Assembly (NCBI GenBank): GCA_940337035.1
Contig: CALNHX010003626.1
Location: forward strand, 81,420 to 145,419
Source of the DNA: Agriotes lineatus
Taxonomy: Eukaryota > Arthropoda > Insecta > Coleoptera > Elateridae
Direction of reading: 5' to 3'
DNA: 64,000 bases
Below the pieces are notes generated by a model. It was not told the origin of the DNA. It made no database searches and worked only from the letters and a program-made list of their open reading frames with translations. A program made the position numbers and the translations under genes. Every line of letters starts with the position of its first letter. Position 1 is the stretch's first letter. Shown one piece after another: positions 10,221-21,493 of the stretch.

Positions 10221-10617
10221 CAGGCTTGTAAGAATTTAGAAAATATTGTAAGAGAAAAAATAGCTTTTAAATTAAAGTAACTATTCAGAAAGAAAAAATG
10301 GTAGTGACTATACAGGGGGTTAAAAAAATATGGATGGATAATTTATTGTGACTAAGTTTTTAAACACCCTCTAATTTTCGAAACTAGGATTTATTCTTCA
10401 GAAAGCTGTGTTTTACTGGTACAAACGCATGGCCAAAAAATGAATAAAATATATCAAAGATTTTTCGACTTATTTGAAAAAAAAATAAAAAGTTAATCGT
10501 TTCTAGCGGCTAAACTAAGCAACTTTGTATATAGGTAAGTTGAGTTAAATCATCATATTTTTGCTCAAGGATATGTAGTTAACGGATCGACCTCCTTTTT
10601 AGGGACACCCTGTATAA
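10221..10617 (+). repeat. Third copy of the palindrome terminus
   Basis: From GGCTTGTAAGAATTTAG this stretch repeats the outer end of the palindrome in left-arm orientation, through AAACTAAGCAACTTTGTATA to an ACACCCTGTATAA end. About 170 bases near 10327-10497 have no counterpart. It sits back to back with the right arm, separated by about 18 bases. Confidence 0.8.
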
Positions 10618-11910
10618 TAATTATTTGACTTTGTGAATCAAATACACGTTTCAGGTATTTCACAAAATTAAATTCATATTTTCAGTTTATTAGTAGCATA
10701 TCGAAGTTTGATCTGACATTACAAAAATAAATAGATATTGTCAAAAATAGTTTAATTAAATGTCAAATATCCAAACTTGATTTAAATGAAGATTCTAAAA
10801 AATAACCTAATCCAAAAAATGTAAATTTTAAATTATAATGGTCGAAAAATGTCTAGTACTCGAATCACTATCAAATTTGGAAAATTAATTTCTAAATATA
10901 TTTACAACTATATTAATGATTTTCCGCACCACACTTGCCATTTGGCTTTTTAATATTTTATAAGAAATGGGCACTAACCTTCTGATTGTCTATCTTGTAC
11001 CTGAATGTGTTATCTCAGCTCCTATCTAGATAAATTCTAGTCAGTAAACACCTCTTTGGGTTGTTCCCGATCAAATCAAAGCTCGTTGTAGCTCTTTGAA
11101 ACCTCTATTATGTGGATAGACAGTTCAACAGCATACCACAACACTCACTTTTACTGGTTTTACTGGTTTAGTAGTAATATACCACGTTAAATGTAATCAA
11201 CCAATCTTGAATTTTATATTTGAATAATATAGTCAAATTTGATCTTAGAGAATACTATATTGCTACTGCGTATCAAATCATCGATTAATTATTATTCTTC
11301 ATAATTAATTGGAATTTAACCCTTAACGTGACTATTTATCGTAGATTATCGATTCAAGTTATTTTTTACTACTTGATATAAACAACCCTCTGGTTGCCCT
11401 TTACAACACCACCAGTTAAAGCATACAACTGTTATATCACATGATATACATTGGATATCTGGATATTATTTAAATTAAATGCATCATTCATACGGTATGC
11501 TGCATTACACAGTTTTTCTTCCATGTGAGGGACAATTGGAGACTTACCTAAGAAAACCGGCAGTTTGTAGTATACATTAAAAGTATCAGATCCGAAACAG
11601 TTCAAACAAACATAAAAACAAGGAGATGCAGTATCTCCGTTAGTCTTTAACATACTACGAGAAAAAGCAGTTAGACTAGCGAATATAAATACACAAGAAT
11701 CTATTTTGGGCAAGTTACATAGCTTATTGGCATATGCCAATATTGTAATAATTCTGCATGTGACTCTCGTGGAACGCAGACGTGATGTCTTCGTTTCGTT
11801 GACACACTTAACGTAAGTATCTGAATTGAATCAAATAATTTTGCCCGTTGCGGGCAATATTATTGCCACAATGAGTGGTTACGTATAATAGATGTGTAAG
11901 GTGTTTTATA
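10618..11910. other. AT-rich stretch without a recognised gene
   Basis: The DNA is AT-rich with no repeats I can pair within the window. A 102-codon minus-strand ORF (11432-11740) has a mixed composition (VCLNCFGSDTFNVYYKLP) and could be a coding scrap, but I recognise no family. A short GTTGCCCG-type hairpin lies near 11845. Confidence 0.4.
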
Positions 11911-12800
11911 GATTTTACAAAAGATCAAATATGTTTACCCTGTGCTAGTCTTTGTGGGAAGGCGTATCATCCAAAATGTGTAAACTTTAGTTGAGAAGAC
12001 TTCAGTGTACGTGCGTCTAAGAAAACTATTGACTGGTTTTGCGACTTGTGTGCAGATAAGAAGAATAACTATTTAAGACATGTGCTGGAAAACATGAAAG
12101 CAGCCTTGGATGACATAAATACCGGATTACAGAAACCATTCTGACAAATTAGATGCATTACAAAATCAGCTAAAATCTGTTGATGTAAACGTAAAAACGA
12201 GAGTCAAAAACATCATGCAGCAACAGAAAGATATGACTTATTCTGAAAAAATTAAGTTAAATAAATACGAACCGGTCGTAGTAATAAAACCCAAAAATCA
12301 GGACCAAAAAAGTATTGATACTAAAAAATGCCATCGATCTTACTGATTTAAATATATCTGGCCTACGGACTGTTAGCAAGAATGGTGTTGTGATTAGATG
12401 CAAAAACAAGGATGATGTAAGCAGAATTGAGAAAAAGCAGAAAATAATCTTGGAGAGAACTGTGGAGTTACATTCCCAAAGAAGAAATTGCCTAGAGTAA
12501 AAATTGTTGGACTAACCGAAAACTTGGCAATGGAAACAATAGGAGAGAAAATAATATTACAAAATAGTTTTTGTAATCACAGGAACTATCCATAAAGGTT
12601 GTACATATAAAGAAGACCAGAACCAAAACAACGGTAAAATCATACAGCAATTGCGGAAGTAAATGCATCTGCCTATCCTGTAATAGTGAAAGAATAAAAA
12701 ATTAATATCTACTGGGATAGATGTAGAGTTAATGATGCAGTTGAAGTAATGAAATGTACTGTACTTATTTATCAAAATGCACAAAGTGCAAACATATAAA
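11911..12800 (+). pseudogene. Decayed non-LTR retrotransposon ORF1 with PHD finger
   Basis: The frame at 11911 starts with a PHD-type zinc finger (CLPCASLCGKAYHPKC, then WFCDLCA about 30 residues on), followed by a helical segment (LDALQNQLKSVDVNVKTRV). Next comes a Gag-like region with EPVVVIKPKNQDQKS, LNISGLRTVSKNGVVIRCKN and PRVKIVGLTENLAMETIGE. The last part (YWDRCRVNDAVEVMKC, near 12715-12760) is the entry to a zinc-knuckle region. The PHD-coil-Gag order fits ORF1 of an insect non-LTR family; this class binds element RNA. Stops (about 11992) and several frame shifts inactivate it. No ORF2 follows, so the copy is 3'-truncated or rearranged. Confidence 0.65.
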
Positions 12801-13100
12801 AGAAGTTGAAGTTTTAATTGAAGACAGTTATCACATTTGTAAGTGAAACAAGATTCACACAAAACATTGAGGATTGTGAAATACGTTTTCGGGGTAATGC
12901 CACTTTTCGCTATAATCGACACACTAGAGAAAGGGCAATTGTAGGTAATAATATTTATCGGTTTCAGGATATTAAGCCTTTGTTTACATATACAAAAGTA
13001 GGCTGGTAACTAGATCATAACTTATCTGTAGGGTTAAAGAATATTACCCTACATGGCAACCATAACCATACAGCAACCGATAAACTATTGAACAAATCAC
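12801..13100. other. Short ORF region, unrecognised
   Basis: A plus-strand ORF at 12818-13009 reads EDCEIRFRGNATFRYNRH and has no recognised relative. No splice or repeat structure supports it as a gene. Confidence 0.25.
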
Positions 13101-13200
13101 GGATGTTATGAATCATAACTGCCTTAGAAGTTTTAAAATCCTCGCTCTACGAGCTCGGATTTCAAAACATCTGCGGCAGTTATGATACTCATAACATTCC
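13101..13200. repeat. CG-apex hairpin, 100 bp
   Basis: GGATGTTATGAATCATAACT at 13101 pairs with the reverse complement ending at 13200; the apex is TCGCTCTACGAGCTCGG. It is one of several hairpins in this window with AT-rich arms and a CG-rich tip. Confidence 0.7.
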
Positions 13201-13889
13201 TAGATATGTTAATAGCTATAAATTCCAAATAGACTCAAACTTTTTATGTTCTGTCTGCAGGAGCATCGATTCCCTGATTCCTCCAATCTGACAGTGATTG
13301 GCCAATGGTTACTGATTAAGGTAAGTGTACCCGAAATATTTTGTTTGTCAGCTGCTCTACAGAAATTTCTAAGTCTTGTTTATTATTTACTGTCTTGATT
13401 GTTCTCGATAGATTATGATCTAGGTTATCCTTATAGGCTTCCTAGTCGACTCTGCGAAAGTTAGGGTAGCTTTCTGTTAGACACTTTAATCCAGAAACTT
13501 TAAAGCGTGATCTGTGATCTGAGCAGCTCTCCGAACCAGACATATATCAGTTTTTAACAAAATTAATTAGTTAAATCAAGAACGTCCTGTCTTTACATTA
13601 TCACAAAGGTAGGGTTGCAGTTAATATGTCTAGGTTGAATGCCATAATAAATTGCAAATGCAACACCAAGAAAAATACAGCAGAAGTGTTTGACAAGCAG
13701 GTCCATTGTTCTTCAAACACATACGGTACACAAATATTGGTTAGTACGCAAAGCGTAACGAAAGTGGGAGGAGGGGGGATGTAAACACAACCGTTAGTTA
13801 ATGCACTAAGATAAATCTGGCGCAAATATGATGCGCTGGCATAAGTCCCTGGATATTGAGATGGTGTTCGCACTGCTTAAGGCACAAGG

Positions 13890-14570
13890 GGTGACATAAC
13901 AAATGAGAGCTAGCCCACGTTCGTGAATAGCGCGGGAGGCTTACGACTAGTATAATACCTCCCACATAGCTTCACCTGTGGCGGCCGTAGCGGCATCCAG
14001 CCGGCAGTTTGTGTCCCAAAGTCGGTGAAACGAAGCGGAGAGCGCTAACAAGCTCGAAGCGGGAGCGATGATTGTGCTGTCGCTCATGAATCCCACACAG
14101 AAGTCAATAATGCCATCAGATGCAACCAGACTCGTACGTAAAACTCGACCAGGGGTAAACGCTCTTAAAATAATCCCACATTCAAATAAGGGGTTGAGGG
14201 CACCACGGCCCATAACAGGAGAAGCGCCTGGCACTTGACGGAGGAACCAACACTCTGCGACCGACTTTCTTCAAGCTTTCGAACACACTCCCACAACAAC
14301 AGGAAAAACAATTTCGCAACCCAAGCGAACGCCAATCCCAAAGGGAAAGACACCGCTGGGCGCGCACCTCGAAAACTCGACTCACTGCCTTCTTGCGCCC
14401 GATGCCAGCTCCTAACTGACAAAACCACGCCAGGCAACCCAAGCGCTGCCAAAGCGGGACGGGGCGGGAAGCGTGTCTGCGTATCGCACAAAATACCTGC
14501 AAACATAGACGGACTCGCTCGCACTCATGCCCAAAAAAATTTCACGCTCAAATTAAAAGTTCAGTGAGGT
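13890..14570. other. GC-rich, CpG-rich island
   Basis: This stretch is much richer in G, C and CpG than its surroundings. Overlapping ORFs occur on both strands (13947-14234, 14165-14524 and 14182-14502 minus; 14235-14567 plus), as chance allows in GC-rich DNA. I recognise none. It could be a promoter and first-exon region, or part of a retroelement terminal repeat. Confidence 0.35.
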
Positions 14571-17500
14571 TTTAAGACCCGATTTCGTTCATTTTAATAT
14601 TAGCGTCTTCCAGCTTACTTTATGATCATCGATTCAAGTTCTCTTATGGTTATATCTAAATTTAGCTTTGTTCCCCGCATGCATGACGCAATGTGTCTTT
14701 ATCGTATTTTAATGGGATCTCGACGTTAGAATGTCGCCGTTTTCTGTTGGTTTAACGGCCCATTGTTTGCAATTTTATCGTTCGTACAGGCTGGAACTTC
14801 CCCGTGTTGGACAGAGTACGAATTTAATTGGCGCTTGCGCGGAGTTATTTGGCTTTAGAATGCAATGTGGAGCATTCAATCACCGTCTCCCACTAAGATC
14901 GTCAACAAGTGTTGGTTGTTGGTTCGAAACTTAAGTAGTAAAATTATTTAGGTGTCGTTAGTCACGCCCTGTGTTAAGTGGCGTGTTGATAAATATTTAG
15001 CCGAGGAATCCTTGTATCGTAGCGTAGGCATCTCCAATCCAACTCTAAAGCGGATTATAATTGGAACCGTCGATGGGTGCTAAACTGTCGTTATTGAAAT
15101 TATGTGTGTCGTATCGCAACCCTGCCTTTCGTACGTACTTCGTTTTTACCCTTCGTGGGGATCTAATGCCGTTCAGACCCAGTTGGTCTACCGCCCCTAT
15201 GCAGTTTCCCGTCGTTATTTTAGTGTTTTGGAAGGAATAGCTTGGACGTGACCAGCAGCTTGGTTGGACAACGTCACCAGAGCAGCTGAATTCTTTTAAT
15301 AGGTATTGTGACATTTATATAGTAAAATGATTTTCAAAGTGCTGCCATATTATGCAGCGTTGTTAATTTAAGAAGTACGATTTTGAATAAAAATTATCGC
15401 CTTTAAGTCAATTTTGAGTATTTACGGTCAAGTTTGAATGTTTGTATGTAGTTTTATCTTGTAAAATCAAGTAATTACCGTCGTTGTGTCATATTTGAGT
15501 ATTTGTCGTTAAGATTACTTGTTTAAAAGTAGTTTCTTTGTGTAAATTTAAAGTTGTTGCAATTTTTGAAGTAGTTATACCGTTTGTCGTCACTGGTACC
15601 ACCTGTGTTTAGTTTAAACGTTGCGCAATTTAACCTCACTAACCCTTTTCGAATAATTTTTAACTGTAACGAGTAATTCTTTTGATGTTCATTGTCAGTT
15701 ACATATTTTTCCACGTTAATATAGTTTATTTGTAATTAGTTTGTAATTAGTTATGTTTGCATGTGTATTTTGTGTATTTTTCTGATGTACAGCAATTCAG
15801 ACAGTTGTAAGAGAATGTAAGTCAAGGTACGTTCGACCCAACTGATTGCCGCTTAAGCATTGCCCAAGTTGAATCCGAAAGTTTGGGGTAATTTCTTCCA
15901 CTTTCACAATGAGCCCACCTGTAGTTTTTGTCTCTATTTAAACACTAAAGTGCTTGGCAAATAATATCTCGATTTCGTTTACCGGATTGTAATTTCAGGT
16001 CGTAAAGAACCCCACTGGTAACTCGTAACGGGATTGGGGCGATTTTGTAATGTAGCAGACTGACCGCCTGTCGTATAAACTATTTCGTGCTGTAACAAGT
16101 TTACTAAATATTGCGACAGTAAATAGTCAGATAATATATAGAGACAACACTCAAAAAGTTCAACCTCAAAGATCTTTCATTACCAATATGGCCAAACAAC
16201 TTGCAATGCCGCATCTTCTCTGTTGTTCAAATTCCAAGCTTGCCTTGTGCACTGGTCCACAAAAGGAAACATTTAAAACATTGCGGGCAAAAAAGCAGAT
16301 CTACATCTGCATCAGCAGGTAATGCAAAGAAAACTCCGATGTGCGTTCTGTCTTTTAAAAAGAACCGATTCACACAACATGAATGCAGCAATGCAGTTTT
16401 GACACAGACTGACGCAAATCCTAACCTACTAACCTTGAATTTGACATTGACTGACAGTGTTACCAGTGTCAGTTATCAGCCATATGATTTAATGCACGAC
16501 ATGACTTCATCAGTTCCAAAGCCGACTAGACCACAAATTCTAATGAACACCCGTTATACAAATATTGATAATTTGGCACGGGAATTATTGTTTGTAAATG
16601 ATTTGTATCTCAGTTATTAAGAAACAATATAGTACTAGTAAAACATAAAACATACAAAAAGATTAAAAAAAAATTAATGTAAGTAGCGTAGGTTAATATA
16701 TAGAGTAAAAGTTTCAATATATAAAAGATCATGCAAATTGGTCTTGTAGAACTCGTGAACGAACTGGAACAAAGGTGAGCATTGGGTTTTAAATATAGTA
16801 TGATCAAAAATGATTTTGATCTATTATGGCTACGGAATAGTTTCTACTTTTTGAATGCAACTAGAAGTTACTTGTCAAGTTTACCATATAGCTATAAATG
16901 TAGTTGCATTTATAAATTGAAACCAATTTATTTTTCGATTCCATTATTGGTAATTTTCAAGGGCATAGAAGCGCCGAGTCGAACAGTTAACTGGCTTTGC
17001 AAACTTATATCTAGTTGAATGCAGTTTTCTGCTTTAGTACAGTTTCATGCAAACTGCAAAATTCCCGACAAATGCAGTGATTCGTCGCTAGATGGCGATA
17101 GAGTTTTGGATCATTTCCCGTCTACCCAATTTTTTGGGGAAGACTTTTTACGTTCTTGGTTTTCTATGTGCATCCCGGGTCATCGGCCGTTTTAAAATTT
17201 CTATGTTTTTGAGCTTTGTGAACTGCTGGCAGTGTCAGGGTAATGCAGAACAATCAATCAAGGCAGATTTTGACCCGAAAACTGGCCAAACGAATTGTTT
17301 GAGCGCACATGTTTTTGTGAACAAACTAGCAGAATTTCTGGTAAGGCATTTTATTCTTTGGTGGTTCATTTGCTAATTTGGCGTGTATGTATAGCCTTCA
17401 ACCTATGGGCTAAACTGGTCGATTTGCTGGGAAGGTGTCCTCAGTAGCAGTCTTGTCTGCAGCTCCCTTGTTGGAACGTAAACTGTTGAGTACGAGGCCC

Positions 17501-18620
17501 ACCTCGCCTTGATTTCCTTGTGAAGCTACGTGCAGGCCGAAGGACTGGACAAAGCGTCGCTGGAGGCCTCGACCTTGTGCTGTATTAGTTTTCATGCTGT
17601 AGATTACGTCCAGTTTGGTGGTTTGAATCTAATGGCTTTGTATTTATTTGAATAAACTTATTTGTGATTGATTTAATTTTTATGGATTCACGGTTTTAAC
17701 TAATTGTTTATTTTTTATGCGTGTGCTGATTTGAAGCCAGCTTAGAGCTGAGTAATTTATTTTGGAGTAAATAACATGACCTTGTATGTCGATATTAGCT
17801 GAGTGAGTGGTCGCACCGCTTTACGATTGTTCCAACCTAAATATCGCCCATACTAAATTGGTTGGCTGGAAAAAACGATGCTAGCGTATCACATTTCAAT
17901 ACAAACTACCATGCAGATATCTGGATGTGAGGTTATTCGCGGTATGAAATTAAATCACTAAGTGTGGAACGCTGTAACGTTTATCATTCATTCAGCAATC
18001 GGGCTGTTTCAAAATTAGTAAATGTTTACTTAGCGAGGGCTGCGTTTATATGTTGGTACCCATACACACTGTCCCAGGCATGACTTGTGATAATTAATTA
18101 TGTGATATAGTATTAAGTGTTATTGTTCGTTGATGCCAGTAATTACAATCGAAATTAAATTAAATTTTTAGCTGTACTTATCGCAACTTAAATTATTATA
18201 AGATTAGCTTAAAACGCAATGCTTAAAATTTAAAGGTATTTTTACTGGCCTTTTGGATCATACTGGTATATATATATATATATTTATGAAGTGTATCAAG
18301 TGACTTCCGAAATAAGTACACAATATTCGTTCTAACTTCCAAAATTACGGTGTCACTTCCGATTTCGGAAGTCACTGCGTTTGCCCTTGTTTTTAGCATA
18401 TTTAGGCCATAGAGGTCGCACGGGACTCAAATCCGAAAAAATGTGGTGGGGAAGTGACTACGCTATGAATGTCCCTTTTCAGTTTGTCACTTAGTTCAGG
18501 TATATGCCGCTGGCGCCACCATCGATTTCACCACAGAGTCTTAGTGCATGTGCAATACGTTGCAACGTCCGAAATTTGGCAACGTTGTTAGCAAATGTAC
18601 TAGTGTGAAATTAACGTGCT
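14571..18620. other. About 4 kb without a recognised gene
   Basis: Mixed sequence with several modest ORFs (14731-14934, 16201-16620, 17092-17376 plus; 15045-15314, 17410-17595 minus), none recognised. The 16201-16620 ORF (139 codons) is the longest and contains TDANPNLLTLNLTLTDSVTS but has no family I can name. Near 18310-18375 the motif GTCACTTCCGA occurs in opposite orientations and makes a short hairpin. Confidence 0.3.
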
Positions 18621-18621
18621 G

Positions 18622-19300
18622 ATGGCGAATAGTGGAAGAATGTTGGTGGAAATGGTACTAAACCCAGGTAAGCTTGGAATGAGTGTTAATTTATTCTACC
18701 ATTGAGCTGTAGTAAAAGGATCTAAGGCTGTGTTCATTTTAATACCTGAAGAGCTTGAGAATATTATGATTAATGTATTGCTAGAACACCGGGACAAGTA
18801 CATTGTAGAAAAAAAAATAAATACGTATTTGCTATTCCCGACAGTACCATCAAATGTGGCAATTCGTGAATTATCGACCAAAGTTAAATTAGAAAATTCA
18901 GAATCAATTTCCAGCAACAAATTGAAGAATCAAATAGCTACAATAACTCAAATTCTAAATCTTAAACCAAATGAAGCTAAACAATTTGTGAACCTCCTGG
19001 CTGACACCCAAAGGATCCACTAAGAATTTTACGCAGTAAGCGAAAACAATTTAATTTACAAAAAGTACTTACTTAAAATATATCTTTTTCTAGCTTCAAT
19101 AATGTTGATTCAGTTATGCGCATATAATACCTCTTATTTTCAGGTTACCTGTTGATATTTATTAAACCGCCAAAATTTCTAAAATTCTAATGATTGTGAA
19201 AGGTACGGTACCAATAGAGTACAAGGAAAAGTCTCTAAAAAAAATAAAGTTTGATCCCAATTTAGTGTACCCCGAAGAAGAGAGATTTGAAGAACATTGA
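18622..19300 (+). pseudogene. Tyrosine-recombinase-like gene, three exons, broken
   Basis: Proposed exons are 18622-18667, 18713-19035 and 19144-19300. Exon 1 (MANSGRMLVEMVLNP) ends at a GTAAGC donor in phase with exon 2. Exon 2 carries KAVFILIPEELENIMINVLL, then VAIRELSTKV, then SSNKLKNQIATITQILNLKP and a terminal DTQRIH. A TAA follows the His, where the frame goes on as EFYA to a GTAAGC donor. Exon 3, read one base off phase, gives AKISKILMIVKGTVPIEYK and KSLKKIKFDPNLVYPEEER. The R-x-H-x(n)-H-x-x-[FY] layout resembles the C-terminal half of tyrosine recombinases of the Crypton/DIRS-derived kind that are dispersed in animal genomes. The in-frame stop, a third in-frame stop in exon 3 and the phase slip indicate a pseudogene, or a copy using a different splice pattern. 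Confidence 0.45.
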
Positions 19301-19515
19301 AATTGAAATTGAAACGCAAGAAACAATTTGGCAATAATTATGGTAATTTTTGATATTTTTAATTGTTTTTTCAGATAATGAAAATAATGTTGAGGAAAAT
19401 AAAGCTCCTGGGTTCTACGCACAAGAACCAATTATTACGGTAAACACATAACAAAATGGTATAATTAAGTAACAAACGACTTCCGGGATTGGACCGTGTC
19501 ATTATTGAGATCGAA

Positions 19516-19556
19516 GAACTCAACGTTTCTCCCATTTTCGTAAGGGGCTTCATCAG
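19516..19556 (-). ncRNA. Hammerhead-ribozyme-like core in a Penelope pseudo-LTR
   Basis: On the minus strand CTGATGA (19556-19550) is followed by a weakly pairing segment (CCC...GGG) and GAAAC (19529-19525), then a minimal AC...GT helix. CUGAUGA plus GAAA are the two invariant boxes of the hammerhead ribozyme, known from Penelope pseudo-LTRs. Helix I pairing is not convincing by eye, so activity is uncertain. Confidence 0.4.
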
Positions 19557-19824
19557 GAGGAAATGCAAAAGAGCACGGTAACTCAGTGTGAAAACCACGC
19601 CCGAGGCGAAACTCTTCTAACGATCGGAAGGAGAAAGGCGAAAATTTATAGGCAAGTGCCGTCGCGGTTTAGTGGCGGCGGGCGGGGCTTAGGAATTAGC
19701 ACTTACCACATAGAAGGAAAGGGAGATCCTTCGTCCCGCTTGAGATTGTTAGGGTGTTTGTAAATCTCAATGGCTTTGTGAATCTTTCTCTAAAAGATAA
19801 TGGGGATTTGCAAATAATGGAAGT

Positions 19825-20222
19825 TTAATCAAAAAGTATTTTGTGGCCAGTAGCGCGTTGGTGTTCGGTGATGGCTGATGATGAGACGAGACACGACTTG
19901 AAACAGCGCTGGTGCTCAGAGATATGAGTTTTTACTGAACGTCCTTTTTCACCATTGTATACAGCATTACAAGAGCAAGGGACTCTATAGACGTTTAGAT
20001 GACATAGTGTTTAATTCGTCTTTAGGTGAAGGAATAACCTGTGAGATTTTTCACGGGGGTTTGAATACTGTTTTGATGAATTGTTTTCGAAGAAACTTTC
20101 CTACACGATCGGTGACTTAATGGATATAGGGAAGAAAGGCTATTTCTGCAGGAGGATCGGTTTTTGAGGTTTGGATGACTGTGGATGAAGATGACGATTG
20201 GTGGCAGACTGTATATCCCTAG
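19825..20222 (-). pseudogene. Penelope-like protein C-terminus with GIY-YIG endonuclease
   Basis: The minus-strand frame reads AEIAFLPYIH, VTDRVGKFLRKQFIKTVFKP, then after a short stretch VYRVPCSCNAVYNGEKGRSV, SEHQRC and AITEHQRATGHKI before a TAA at 19827-19825. This is the thumb-to-endonuclease portion of a Penelope-like element. The VYRVPCSC...VYNG block is the GIY-YIG core, with Arg and His following at family spacing; Asn-Gly replaces the usual Ile-Gly. In-frame stops (after FLPYIH and KPP) make it non-functional. It belongs to a different Penelope lineage from the full-length copy at 51896-54319. Confidence 0.8.
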
Positions 20223-20271
20223 CACACTAACTGTTGTTCCTAACAGCTTTCCGAATGTGGTTTAATTTAGC

Positions 20272-20937
20272 GTGGAACATTTGGGTGTCAGGAAACTTGC
20301 TTCCAGGTGGATCCCTCACAATTTAACTGATGTTGAAAAACAGAACCGCGTAAAATGGTGCAAGGACATGCGCAAAAAATTCAGTGCAGGATCATCAAAT
20401 CTGGTTTACGACATCATCACAGGCGATGAAACCTGGATTTACTCATATGAGCCTGAAACTACATGTCAATCGGCGGTGTGGGTATTCCAAAGTGAACCAA
20501 AACCAACAAAGGTTGTTCGATCTCGAAGTGTTTCAAAAAAAATGATCGCCTCATTTTTTGGCTTTACTAGACATGTCTCAATTGTGCGCTTAGAAGATAG
20601 AAGAACGGTCAATTCTGAGTGGTATACTACCATTTGCTTACCGGAAGTTATCGCTGAAGCAAGGAGAAACAATGCGAGGAAGCGTATCATTTTGCATCAC
20701 GATAATGCAAGCTCCCACACGGCAGCTCCAACAATCGATTTTTTGAAGCGTCAAAACATTGAATTAATGTCCCACTGTCCTTATAGTACGGATTTATCAC
20801 CGAATGAATTTTTCCTATTCCCTCTGGTGAAGAATAAAATGCGTGGTAAGCGGTTTCTGTCATCCCAAGAAGCAGTTGAAGCATATAAATGCCATGTTTT
20901 AGCTATATCTCGTTCAGAATGGAAAAAAACGTTTTGA
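20272..20937 (+). pseudogene. Mariner transposase, N-terminally truncated, D34E active site
   Basis: The frame opens after a TAG at 20268-20270 and has no ATG start. It covers the end of the linker and the whole DDE/D catalytic domain of an irritans-like mariner transposase, about 220 of some 345 residues. Visible motifs: WIPHNLTDVEKQNR, ITGDETWIYSYEP (first Asp), IILHHDNASSHT (second Asp) and YSTDLSPNEFFLFP. Between the second Asp and the last acidic residue there are 34 residues, but the last is Glu, not the Asp usual for mariner, and a Cys/Asn change precedes it. The N-terminal helix-turn-helix DNA-binding half is missing. The catalytic frame has no stop, so the truncation may be recent. 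Confidence 0.9.
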
Positions 20938-21207
20938 GAATTGGTTTCAACGCATGCAAAAATATATTAATTGTAAAGGAGAATATTTTGAAAAACAATA
21001 AACATATTTCGTTGAACTCTTTTGTGTTGTTCTAGTACTTTCCCGAAATTATTGCAGCAGCCCTAGTATAAACACCCTAACATTCTCAATCGGGACGAAG
21101 GTTTTCCACTTCCTTTTATGTGGAAAGTGCTAATTCCTAAGCCCGCCCACCACCACTAAACCGCGACGGCACTTGCCTATAAATTTTCGCTTTTCTTCTT
21201 CCGATCG

Positions 21208-21390
21208 TTAGAAGAGTCTCGTCTCTGGCATGGTTTACACGTTCAGTTACCGTGCTCTTCTATCCCTCCCCTTGTAAAAGAGTTCGCCTTTGGCATGGTT
21301 TACACGTTCAGTTACCGTGCTCTTCTATCCCTCCCCTTGTAAAAGAGTTCGCCTTTGGCGTGGTTTACACGTTCAGTTACCGTGCTCTTT
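21208..21390 (+). repeat. 72-bp tandem repeat, about 2.4 copies, in the right pseudo-LTR
   Basis: The block GGTTTACACGTTCAGTTACC...TATCCCTCCCCTTGTAAAAG occurs twice in full and a third time in part. The left pseudo-LTR (19560-19620) has a single copy, so the expansion is specific to this end. Confidence 0.85.
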
Positions 21391-21493
21391 TGCATTGAGT
21401 CCTAATGAAACCCCTTACCAAAATGGACGAATCGTTGAGTTCTTCGACCTCAACAATGATACGGTTTAATCCCGGAAGTCGTTTGTTACTTAA

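Larger units (their letters stand above)
19465..21493. mobile_element. Penelope-like element remnant with inverted ends and a mariner fragment inside
   Basis: The outer sequences TTAAGTAACAAACGACTTCC (19465) and its reverse complement ending at 21493 match inward for about 300 bases, including CGGCACTTGCCTATAAATTT. These inverted ends behave like Penelope pseudo-LTRs. Between them, on the minus strand, lie Penelope coding remnants (19825-20222) and, on the plus strand, a mariner transposase fragment. The element appears to have landed inside the tyrosine-recombinase-like locus. The junctions of mariner with Penelope sequence are not resolved. Confidence 0.75.

Noticed and set aside
14165..14567. 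Overlapping ORFs of about 100 codons on both strands
   Set aside because: GC-rich composition lowers stop frequency; no frame shows a recognised domain or clear splice support.
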